Positions 8,380-20,300 of a stretch of 64,000 nucleotides of DNA are shown here, one piece after another. The DNA is from Lumbricus rubellus (lineage: Eukaryota > Annelida > Clitellata > Crassiclitellata > Lumbricidae): assembly GCA_945859605.1 (NCBI GenBank), contig OX243811.1, positions 56,400,069-56,464,068 of the forward strand. The letters run 5' to 3'. The notes beneath the pieces were generated by a model. That model ran no database searches. It worked only from the letters and a program-made list of their open reading frames with translations, and had not been told where the DNA came from. Position numbers and translations under genes: made by a program. How positions within the stretch are numbered: the stretch's first letter is position 1; each line of letters opens with the position of its first letter.

Positions 8380-11300
8380 GTCATCATCATCATCACAATT
8401 GAGCGACTTTGACCTATGGTTTGCAACCAATCTCTTTTCTGGCAATATCGTGTATACAGTTCGTAAGCTTTTTATTGCTTACTAGCTGTACCCAGCCACG
8501 CGTTGCTGTGGCAGAAAAGACCTCCTTTTTATTTATATAGATTTTGCTGTGACGCAAGATTCTCAAAATAGTCCATTGTTATTTTTTGGTTTATCCTTTA
8601 GACCTACAGCTGAATGTTTAGCTTGCCGCGGCACATAGGTTGGAAATCACTGATCCATTGAGCTATAGATACGTATGCTATATTTAAAGTATGTCATGCC
8701 TTAACCTCTGAGAAATATTTAAAACTATTTTAAGTTAACGGCATTTAGGCGGGCGTTTCCGGGCTGTAGGCCTATTCTACCAGATGGAAATTTTCACTTA
8801 CTGAAGTTCGGACGACTTATCAGTTCTTATTTCAGCAACGATGGGACACTTGGGACAGGCTGCAGGATAGATAAGACGATTGCTAGCGGGACTTTCCAAA
8901 CCATAGCCTTGGACTCATATATAGACTCTAGAGTGACACGGCTGCATGTTTACGAAACGCTCCACTGATACAAGGCCTTGGTCAACAACTTTTGCATGAG
9001 CATTACGGCTAACACAACGTATTTATAACACTGGCCTAGGTATAGCCTAGGACCTAGGTGCTTTAAATGGCAATTAAGTTGGAAGATAAACATTTTTAAC
9101 ACCGAGCTTTCTCACATAAGATTGAGACTGCTGACAAGCTACGTCAGATGCTAGTAATAAAGTATGCTTACATTACATAAATTCCAATTATTACATTTTA
9201 CCTGCATATAATTATTATTGGCCTACAGACTAATGCATAAAAGGATCTTGTGTAAAACTCAAAATGCGCCAGGTATTATAGGCTTAAGTGCCGTAATACA
9301 TAAACACATAGGCTACATACATAATTATTGCTAATCAGTTGACCTATCATTGAGAGTCCTAAAATAATATAAAAGAGTCACGTGTTGTACACCGTGAGTA
9401 AAAAAAAGTAAGCCAAATTGTTTTTTATATATCTCTAATGCCTGATAAAATATCACGCTAAAATTTTCCAAATATTTAGAGAATTGGACCAAGAATATGC
9501 ATTAGAGATATATGGAAAACAATTTGGCTTACTTTTTTTTGACTCACGGTGTAGATTGATTGTCTTCAAGATTAATTTTTTTTAATGGACAGAAGGTAGT
9601 TAATAAATTCACACACAGTGTAGTGATCGGACAAGGCGCACATGCTCCTCTAACTTTATTGATAACTAACTAAATTCACCTTTTGATATTATAACGATTC
9701 GAATAATCGTTTCAAGCATGGAAAATGTTATTATCTTTTGATGTGTCATAATTTTGTGTAATTGGCCACTGGGTAGGCCTGCTTATTCTGTTAATACTGC
9801 AATAACTCTGCAACTCTGACAAGTTTCTTTTGTTGGTCGTTTAGCAGTCTTGCCTTAATGGCGTAGGCATCGAACTATTATATCTCAAATAGCTGCAGAT
9901 TGATTGTAGTTTGCGTATTTTTTGCTTTCTAATGTAACAATAATATTTGTCGTCCGATAGCAAAATGATGTAGGCCTATATGCTATTGTCAGTGAATTGC
10001 AATAATTATTATGATGACATCATAGACCTACTATAGTTCCTAATTTCCACCTTTGAATAACTAATATTTAGACCTATAATTAGCTATGACTATGTCTATC
10101 AATTTCTGCTTATAATAATAGCAAATGTTAAATTGGTCTGCTACGCCACTGTTTGGATTTTATTGCGTAATTTGTTTTTTTTTACTTGTGAAGCTGTTCG
10201 CAAGACTGAGTCGGGAGCAGCCAAACTTTATGCAGAAGATTGTCGGCGTTCCGGGTGACCTGCTGCATCCTGGACTTGGAATCAGTGATGCAGATCACAA
10301 TCTAGTGGCAGCCAACACCTCTGTTGTCCTACACTTTGCAGCCACCGTCCACTTTCGCGAACCGATCAGGTAGAAATCGACTCAGTGACGCATTTAAGCA
10401 TTTCAAGGCTTTCTTCTGTGAGATAGGCCTATGCTTGAAGAGAGGGTTGATTTTGACACCAAATGTAAGCCTATGCTTCCTACCAGAAGTAGGCCTATAT
10501 AATCATGAAGCATAGCGACTTATTATAAAAATGAAAGATGAAAAAAGTATGCAAAAGTAATTTTAAAATATAAAATTGCAAATAGTAGGCTATAGAAATG
10601 TATAATTACTAAAGAATATCATATTATGCAAATATGACTTGCATAAAAAATTAAATACCAGTACCTGGTATAGTAATAAAATATTTATTTTAATTAGACC
10701 TATAGCTTATCTCAGGTATCATCAGTTTGTTACAGTATAAACCGCGTTTTTCTCACTCTTTGAATGACGATTGTTCTCGCTCTAATTATTTATATTACAT
10801 AGGCCTAGATAGGCCTATAATTATGACTATGAATAATATTAATATTGAGAAGTTCGTTTGTGTTTTTTTTACTTTTTCTCCTTCTCTTTTTCTTCTTCTT
10901 TCTCTCTCCTTTTTTTCTTCTTGGTAAAAACAACACTGAAAATTGATGTTATCCTTGTATATACATGTGCTAACTCTTATTTATTTTGTTGCTGCTGATT
11001 TTGTTGGGTGCTTTGTAAAGCTTGATAGAAATATCAAGTAAGATACATGTGTCTTTTTATGCAAAAAACGAAGGGCATGTCATGGCAATGAAAAATGTCA
11101 GAAGCTTGAAGGCAAACATATAAATACGACCGGTGAGGCGTGTAACGCCGAGAGTGGGAGGGAAGGGAAGGGGTATGGGAGGGCGTTGTGCCCATCCTCA
11201 TCAGAAATGTTTTGAATTTCCCCATTGCGATGGTAGCATTTAAACTGTCATCCTAACAAAACAGCTGTTACAGCTACTACCGGCATTGACGACATCTTTC

Positions 11301-14300
11301 TGAAGAGTCCTTCAGCTAGTTGGCCATCTGTGAAATCGTAGCCTACAATTAAGCCATTGTAATCGTGAACAACTTGGCGTACGTCAATGACTGTGTGATG
11401 GATACAGACATTTAATTATAGGCCTACAACAAATGAAAATCAACAGCAATTCTCATTGCAGGCTGTTAAAAACATCCAATGGACTTCCCACGTTGCAACC
11501 ATGACTCACTTGAGTCATTTCTTCACACGACATTGTATTGGACTACTGATTGGACCAAAATAATGTTTTACTATCTCGCATTTTTGGTGTATACTGTGTA
11601 TCAATGTGCCATCTCAAAGATAACCATGTTTTGAATAGCTGCACTAATAGGCTAATATTAATAATTAGCCTACGGCAATTTATATGGCGAAGCGCTCCAT
11701 CATTATAGTATTCAATGATAGTTAAATATTCTACATTCTATTACTATATAATGATATAATATATATATATATGTGTGTGTGTGTATGTGTGTGTGCTGTG
11801 CACCAGTTTTTCAAATTGCAGTCAATTTGCTGCTAAAACCCGTCTGAGTACAATACAGCATAAAACTTTGGAGCAAATACATTTTAGCACGTATCATATT
11901 TTGTGGGAAAGCGATAAATATGTGGTGTTAGTTATAATAGCCTTATAGTTATACATGCATACATACATACATACATACATACATACATACATACATACAT
12001 ACATACATACATACATACATACATACATACATACATACATACATACATACATACATACATACATACATACATACATACATACATACATACATACATACAT
12101 ACATACATACATACATACATACATACATACATACATACATACATACATACATACATACATACATACATACATACATACATACATACATACATACATACAT
12201 ACATACATACATACATACATACATACATACATACATACATACATACATACATACATACATACATACATACATACATACATACATACATACATACATACAT
12301 ACATACATACATACATACATAGGGCCCTACATGCATACGTGCATGCATGCATGCATATATACTTAAAAGCATGTCTACATACATTATACACACATAGACC
12401 TAAATACAGTTAGGAGTTACCAAAATACGCGTTATCATAATGAAAGGTTTGTGTATGACTGTTGTAGAGACGCCGTTCAAACGAATGTTCTTGGCACGCG
12501 TCATGCCATTCAGTTGGCCAGAAGCTTGAAAAAGCCGGATGTGAGTCATATTTTTCTTATACGTATGCTAATTTTGTCTCACAGTAAAGTCTTCTAACAA
12601 TAAAATGTTAAAGCTGAGTTGAAATTAAATCCATGGTTAGAATAATAAAAGATAAAGTTAGTAGTTAGTCATTTCAAGGTTTTGATTCGTGGTTAGACTA
12701 TACGAGTTTTAAAGCTAAGAACGATTAATTTAAGGCTAAAGACGATGTGTTTATAGATAAAAGGGTGGATATCACCTTCTTCTCAGTTGATTTCTTTATT
12801 AAAATTCTTTACTACGAAATTGCTAATAGCCGCATGGAAAAATTAACTGAATTATTTTGAATAGTTACTTTGTATACTACGCAGCGTATGAAAAATCCGC
12901 TTACAATCTGAATCTTTACTTGGTGAAAGATTCACAATTGCATGCATAAGCTTAAGTATAGGTTGTGTTGTTTTTAACCGCCTTCGATCTGAAGGTAGGT
13001 TGCACCATAAACCTTCTGTATCCAAAATAATGTATTTTTCCTCTGTCGAACTCAGTAGTTCAGTCATAGTCAAGTCTGTCCAAAACATAATGTTTTCAAC
13101 CCAGGTTGTTCGCGGTCTTCCACCGTTTCACGTGCTCTCGATCTAGTTGTTCTACCCTGCATTATCTATTTTTCAAAACAGTTTCCTCTTTTCCTTGTAA
13201 TGTTGCAAAAGTATTTAATCTTTCTTGTTTTAATGTTGCTTAAAAGCTGACGTTCCCTGCCAATTTTTTCAGTACCCATTCATTGGTTTTCTTTGCCATC
13301 CATGAAATTCTTCGTATCGGCCTCAGTCCTTTCATTTCAAATCCATGTATGCTATTCTTATCTTATCAGATTTCTTGAGGATCCATCCTTCACAACCATA
13401 AGTTGCGACTGACCACATCAGTGCCCTCAAAAGTCTTATTTGTTGGTGTCACCGGTATACGTTTTTCAACGTTACCATGATTCCTTTGCCTTTCTTCAAT
13501 CTCAACAGATTTCGTGATGGTCCATGATTGTTATTCATCCTTTATGGCCATCCAGAGTTTCTATCATGACCATCTCAGCTATAAATATGGTGAGAGGACA
13601 CATCCCTGCCTGACCTCCTTTCCTTATGTGAGACCATGGTGGTTGTGCGTCTGCTATTCTCACTTTAATGGCAAGTTGTTTCGCATAAAGTTTCCTAACC
13701 AGATTGATGAGGTGTGCTGGATATCCCATGTCTCGCATGATCAACCAAAGTTTTCTTCGTGGATGTGAATCAAATGCCTTTCTGAAATCCACAAAGCACA
13801 TGAACAGAGGTTGTTGATGCTCCCTTGTCTTTTGCATAAGAATCCGAAGGTTGGTAATATTATGATCCCGTGTTCCTCTTCCTAACCGAAAACCTTCTGT
13901 TCCACTGCAATCTCGCATTCGTTTTTATTACGAATTCGTTTCAAACTGATTCTGAGCAAGATTTTGCACGTGAGACCAGAGCAATTGATCTATGATTAAC
14001 TTGTGCACTCCTTCTTGGCATCTTTCCTGTGAAGTGTTATGAATGTTGGACCGTGTCCAGTTCTCCGGCCATTCACCCGTTCCCAGATGGTCGTACATAT
14101 CCTATGCATCTTGCTACTGTTCTATCATCTCCATTTTTGAACAGCTCAACTGGGACACCATCGGGACCTGACGCCTTGTGATTTTCAGCTTGCCGCATAA
14201 CCCTAGCAACCTCATAATGGAAGAGGTGGAGGTTCACTCAGTGCCGTAGCAACAATGAACGTGGCCCCCTCCGAGCATAATGTCCCCGAAATTTCTGACG

Positions 14301-17300
14301 ACCTTTTTGTCATCCAGCCGAAATCTTGGAAAAATTTAATAAATTCGCCGTCCGAAAAAGTTGATGACCTTTTTTAAAGTCACTTCAATCACTTTTTTTG
14401 CACTTTTAGGGGCCCCTTCCTTGCGGGGGCCCCTTCGGTCGGAGGGTACGGAGGGCGGTCGCTACGCCTCTGGGTTCACTGGTTCAGGTTCATACTCCCA
14501 TTGTATTTCACTTTCTTCTATTTCGTCATATAATCTTCACAATATTCACGCCATCTTTCTGCAATTTTCGATGGTTCCGTGATATCTTTCACAATTGCTG
14601 ATTTGATGCAAGGAAAGCGTGGCTGAAACTTTCTTGTAAGTTTTTTGGCTATTTGAAAGAATCTCCTCGTATCACCTGTTTGATTATCATAATTATTCTA
14701 AGTCATCGCAAAATTATTTCATCTATCTGCCCCTTTTTTCCTCTCAATGCCTCTCGTGCACTTCTACGTTTAATCCCTTTTATCGACTTGGATTTTTTAT
14801 ATAGGTTTCGGTATGCCATTTTATCACATTTAAGACTATTTGCCGATGACATTAATATAGGCCTATGATACGCTTTCCCTTGCAGGCTTTCATTCATGTT
14901 TCGACAGCCTTCGCGTTTGCTGACAAACACGAAGTGGAAGAAAAGGTTTATGATCCACCAATGGAGCCAGACAAGTTGATTGCACTCATAAAGTAAGGGA
15001 AATATAGGTAGCACAAGTATTAAACTACTTCAGGAATAGATTGATACGGTTTCCCCCTGTGCTATATTATTGCTTCATTCTTAGATGTTTGTGGAAAATG
15101 TAAAACAAATAAATATGCAAGTGGACTACGTCGCCATTCTCAAGTCTCTTACCGTTTATTTTATCTAACGTCATCATAAATTATTATTGCAATTTAAATT
15201 GTGCAAAATTCACGCCTGATTGCTATTTGAAGATACAAATGAAATTTTCTCTTGCCTGCAGCACACTGAGCCCTGAACAGCTTGTGATGATCACCCCGAG
15301 CCTCCTGGGTTCGAATCACAACACATACACTTATACGAAGAGAGTAGCAGAGAGACTGGTTGAAAACGAGATCGGAGACATACCTTGCGCCATCGTTCGT
15401 CCCTCCGCCATCACACCGACAATCAAGGAACCATTCGAGGTTAATCGTAATCTCTAGACTTCTAAAGCGCCCCTCAGAAGCTATGCCAGTTTATATTCAA
15501 AGCCCTGCGTCAAGTCAGAGGGTTGTCCAAAGGGAAATCAGAATGAGGTACGAGCAACTTTTAAGGTGGATGTCGTTAGGGTCGAGAGTTGGAAGTTGGA
15601 GGATTACGAATACGAAATCGGTATAGTAGAAATCCTTCATCTGCGGTGATACAATGTCATGTGCCTCAGTTTGTTATGTAAAACCCAGGGACTGATGAAA
15701 CAGCAATGTTGATGGGCGTTTTGCAGTGCTGGTAGGAAATTGAAAAAGTGAGGAATTCAGGAAGATGATCGTTCCAGGGGGGAGGATGCAGTGATGAATA
15801 TTGGTCGGTTGGAGAACGTGAGATGAGCTGTAACCGGGGTGATAAAGATACAACGGAGGATGAACGAGTAGAGCTGGTTGATGGTAAAAATTTCGATGAG
15901 ATATTTTGGGCTGAGAGTGTTGTAGAGAGCTGTGGTTAGCGATAGGACTTATAAGTGGATTCTTCCCGCAATTTTTAGCAAATGGATTGATTTGAGGATA
16001 GCAGTAATAATAATAATAATGGTGCTTGGGTGTTCTGGTGACAGCTCATGGTATTGTGCTCTTGAAAATTTCAGATTTTATATTGAGCTGCTCTTTCTTG
16101 TAAGCTTTCTATTTCTTGATATATTTTTGCAAAATGAAACTTTCGCTGGCCGACTTCAGTAACACTAACCTTCGGACTAATTATCTGCATCGCTTGCTTT
16201 AAAATTCATGCAGAGAACTAACTATTAATTGACAACTGCATCAAGTAGTCCTAGTCTTGGGCGTGAAATATCACAATTTCGGACTTTGTATGTCTTTGTT
16301 TGCGGCTAATAGGGACAGATTACAACTGCTGTGTGATGATGCACGACTAAAAACTTGTCACGAGGTATTGGCGTAATCTCATCAATAAATTTAATTGACA
16401 TTATAAATAAAGCCTGTCGATATTCCGAACTCAAGCATGTTTGTGCAAACAGACGACTCTCAATTGGAACGTATGTTTGCCTTTGTTTAGGGATGGGTCG
16501 ATAACACAATCGGAATGAACGGTGTCATGAGCGGAGTGAGTTTCAAATTTAGGTTTTTCTTATAGACTTCTACGATATTTTTTAAAGAACAATTCTCACC
16601 CTTCATCCCTCTAATGCATATCGAAAATGCAAAACTTTAATTTTGTCAGCCAGGTAGGCTTTAAGAAATAGGCTTTTGTATGGGTCACTTTAAGGCACAT
16701 TATATATGTAGGCCTAGTCTACTTAGATGTCACCAGGACTTACTATATAATATACGCCTCTGTAAAAAGAGTTGAGACTACTCGTCAGAGTCAATCACTG
16801 CATGCTCAAATAATCGACATCAATAGCCTACAAAACTTTTTCACGTTTCGTTGCAGGTTGGACTTGGCATGATGACTTACGTAATAAGTAAGAGCAAAAC
16901 AGATAAAATACACGACATGATTCCCGTCGATTTGACCGCTAACGCTGTCGTCGCAGCTGTTTGGGATCTCGTCTCAAACAAGTAAATTTATAGTATATTC
17001 CCTATTTTGTAGTTACGCCTGCTCAGGCATACGATTCTATACAAACGTCTTCACACGCATCCAAAAATAACGAGCGTATACTGTAATACATTTCAATCCA
17101 ATTCAATATATTTCCAGAACAAACGTAGCCTAATACAATAATGGTAGGCCTAGTGCTCATTATCAGAAGGATTTTGTTGCAAGTTGTCTTGGCCGCGTGA
17201 CTGCATCAGCGACCATCCCTATGATGCACAGTCGAGTCGTTCCATATACGCCTGCGTGTATGCCGCTGCTAGCCAGCCGATGTTTACACCTCGTCGCGGA

Positions 17301-20300
17301 GGACGGCTCACGCGGGCCAGCGCATGGAGTGACCTCGACTGTTGTCAACGGCGGCGCTTCCAACTACCGACCGACAAGCGACGAATGCCTTCTACTACGT
17401 GCATCCTTGCTTCAGCCTCGACGATTAGTCGGACGGGCGTCATCTACCACCTACCAGAGACTCCGATCAACCACGCCATCTACCAGCTGTCTACGGGAAT
17501 TCGATGGTCAACTCTACAGGGTGGGCCAAAAAAAGACCCGCTCTAGGTTTTTTGCCAATATTTTGGCCAGAAGTAAGAATTTTGAAATGAAATTTTGCAG
17601 TCTTAAATGCAAATCATATTTACACATGATGGCCAGATTTCATCTAAATATATAAAACAGAACAAAATTTATATCAGTTTTAGTGAGGCCACCTCCCGTT
17701 TTTTGACGATTCAAAAACGAAACGCAAAAAAAATAGGTTTTTTACCAATATCTTGGTGAGAAGTAAGAATTTCAAAATGAAATTTTACAGGCTTCAACAC
17801 AATTCATATTTACACGTGATGGCCAAATTTCATCAAAATATTTCAAACACAACACAAGTTATACCACTTTTAGCGGGACCACCCACCGTTTTTGACGATT
17901 CAAAAACGAAACGCACCAAAAAGTAGCAAAAACACGATTTTGTTAAGTCTCATCTTAAATAACTGTTGTCAAATGAACTTGGTAGTGCTTCACAACTTGT
18001 GTTCAATGTACCCAACACCAGTGCCAACACTTCTTTTGAGTCTCTTTGCAAAGTTCTTGATGGACCTCTGATTAATCTGACAGATTCCTTATTTACCAAT
18101 TTGATTGTCATCTTGCTAAGTGACTTCTCAATGACGTGCAGCTACGCTGGTACCCTGTTTCTTTTTTAAATAGTAATAATAATGATCATCTGTCAATATC
18201 AAGGCTATTTGATAATAATTATTTGAGATGAGACTTAATAAAATCGTGTTTTTGCTGCGTTACGTCTTTGAATTGTCAAAAATTGGGGGGTGGCCTCACT
18301 AAAAGTGGTACAACTTTTGTTGTTTTGAAAATATTTTGATGAAATCTGACCATCATTTGCAAATGTGAATTGTCTTTAAGCCTGTGATATTCTTACTTTT
18401 GGCCAAGATATTGGCCAGACTAACTAGATTGAATTTTTATTACTTTTTGTTGCGTCGCTCGCGTTTTTGAATCGTCAAAAAACGGTGGGTGGCCTCACTA
18501 AAAGTGGCATAACTTTTGTTCTGTTTGAAATATTTTTATGAAATCTGGCCATCATGTTTAAATGTGAATTTTCTTTAAGACAGTAATATTTCATCTCAAA
18601 ATTCTTACTTTTGGTCAAGATATTGGCAAAAATCTTAGGGGGGTCTTTTTTTGGCCCACCCTGTACGTGTTTGCGAGGGCTCGCCACCGGTGACTCTTTC
18701 AGCTTACTGTGTTTTGTTTTGCTACTTGTTGTTATTTTTTGCTCGTTATGACTCTTAATATCATTTCGGCTAGTTAGCGCAGAGAGCGCCTCTGAGTAGA
18801 TATCTTGAAGAGGCGCTATATAAATTATCAGAATGAATGAATGAATTATATTTAACATTATTTGTGATTATCAAGGGGAGACCCAGATGAAATAAAAGTC
18901 CCACTCAGTAATCATATAAAATAAAGAAACTCAAGGATGATGTTTGGAGGCATGACATGACAGTCATCTCATACAATTACCGGAACACAAAATTAGTTTG
19001 GAAAAACTTTTTAATTGATGATAAATGACACAACTTAATTAACACTTAGCTTATATATACGCCCTTTGATTAAAATTAGGCATTGAAGCATTTTTGAATT
19101 AGGCCTGAGTCTTATAATTATGAAGACGCAGGCCTTCTTAAAGACGTGAATACCACGGTACGTGATGTTTTGGCGCCGCCGTTTTGGCGCCGCCGTTTTG
19201 GCGCCGCCGTTTTGGCGCCGCCGTTTTGGCGCCGCCGTTTTGGCGCCGCCGTTTTGGCGCCGCTATTACAACTGCTCTCAGCGGCTTGTGTTCGGTTTAG
19301 TTTACAAGACACGTGGCCTTCTTAAAATCGGGCCTACAGTCTTCCCGAAATTGCATTCTACGATTAATTCCTTTTCAACAGGAACAAAAAGTCTGACCCA
19401 ACAAAGGTTACCGTCTATAACTTGACAACTGGCGATGTCAACCCGATCACTGTGCACGAATTTGGTGAGTCATAGCGAGTTCCGGACCCTAACTTTATAT
19501 TCCTTTCAATTTCAATTTCATTTGTTTTTAATGTGTTTACGCCTATTATACATTGAATCATGGACACCGTCAATACGGTTGCATATCAGAAACCAGCGTA
19601 ACGCGGCTTTCACTCGAGACGATAAAAAATTCTGTACATGGTGAATCCATATCCAGTAGAGTGGTCCAAAAACATGAACTTCCTCAGACTGTTGTGCTCC
19701 ACAACCCTGTTTTTGTTGTTTATGTCTATCCAGTATTACATCTACCAAATTTGAGGGGATTGATGAATATCTAGAGGGCGCTCAAGGTCATCGTATTTTC
19801 ACCATTGGATGCATGAAATCGGTAATCATCATGGAAGAACAAAGAACAGATTTTTGAGTTGAAATTAAACATAAAATTACAGCAAAAATATGAAGGGTTT
19901 TAAAATATATGATGTTGCTTTAGACACACTAGAGCTCTTCTTGAATAGCACCTTCAGTGTCATTCACTCTCCGCTGTAAATTCTAATGTTTCTGCTGGGT
20001 AGTGGGTATTTATTTTATACGGAACTTAAAGTGATTATTTTTTTCTGCTTTTCTATGATGTTTACTCAGGAGTTTTCACGGTACAGTACAGTAACGAATA
20101 CCCTCTCTCAAACAAGATCCGTAAAACATCCAGATTCCTCAATGTTTATGATGAAGGATACTGGTGAGTGTGTAGTGTGTATAGTAGGCTACTGCCGCTA
20201 CTGTACCTATGCAAACCTGCATATACAATTTAGCTTCAGTCAAAATATATATAGAAAATATAATTAGGCCTATATAATAGTTATAACTTTCTAGCAACAA

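Noticed and set aside
8161..8485. Poly-Ile, poly-Ser and poly-Asp ORFs
   Set aside because: Produced by the (CAT)n tail of the family A SINE.
12852..13088. Independent 78-codon host gene
   Set aside because: The WTDLTMTELL motif marks it as the C-terminal end of the antisense RTE-like LINE.
19118..19425. Minus- and plus-strand ORFs rich in GGAKTAAPKRRR or FWRRRFGAAVLAPP
   Set aside because: They translate the 14-bp minisatellite.
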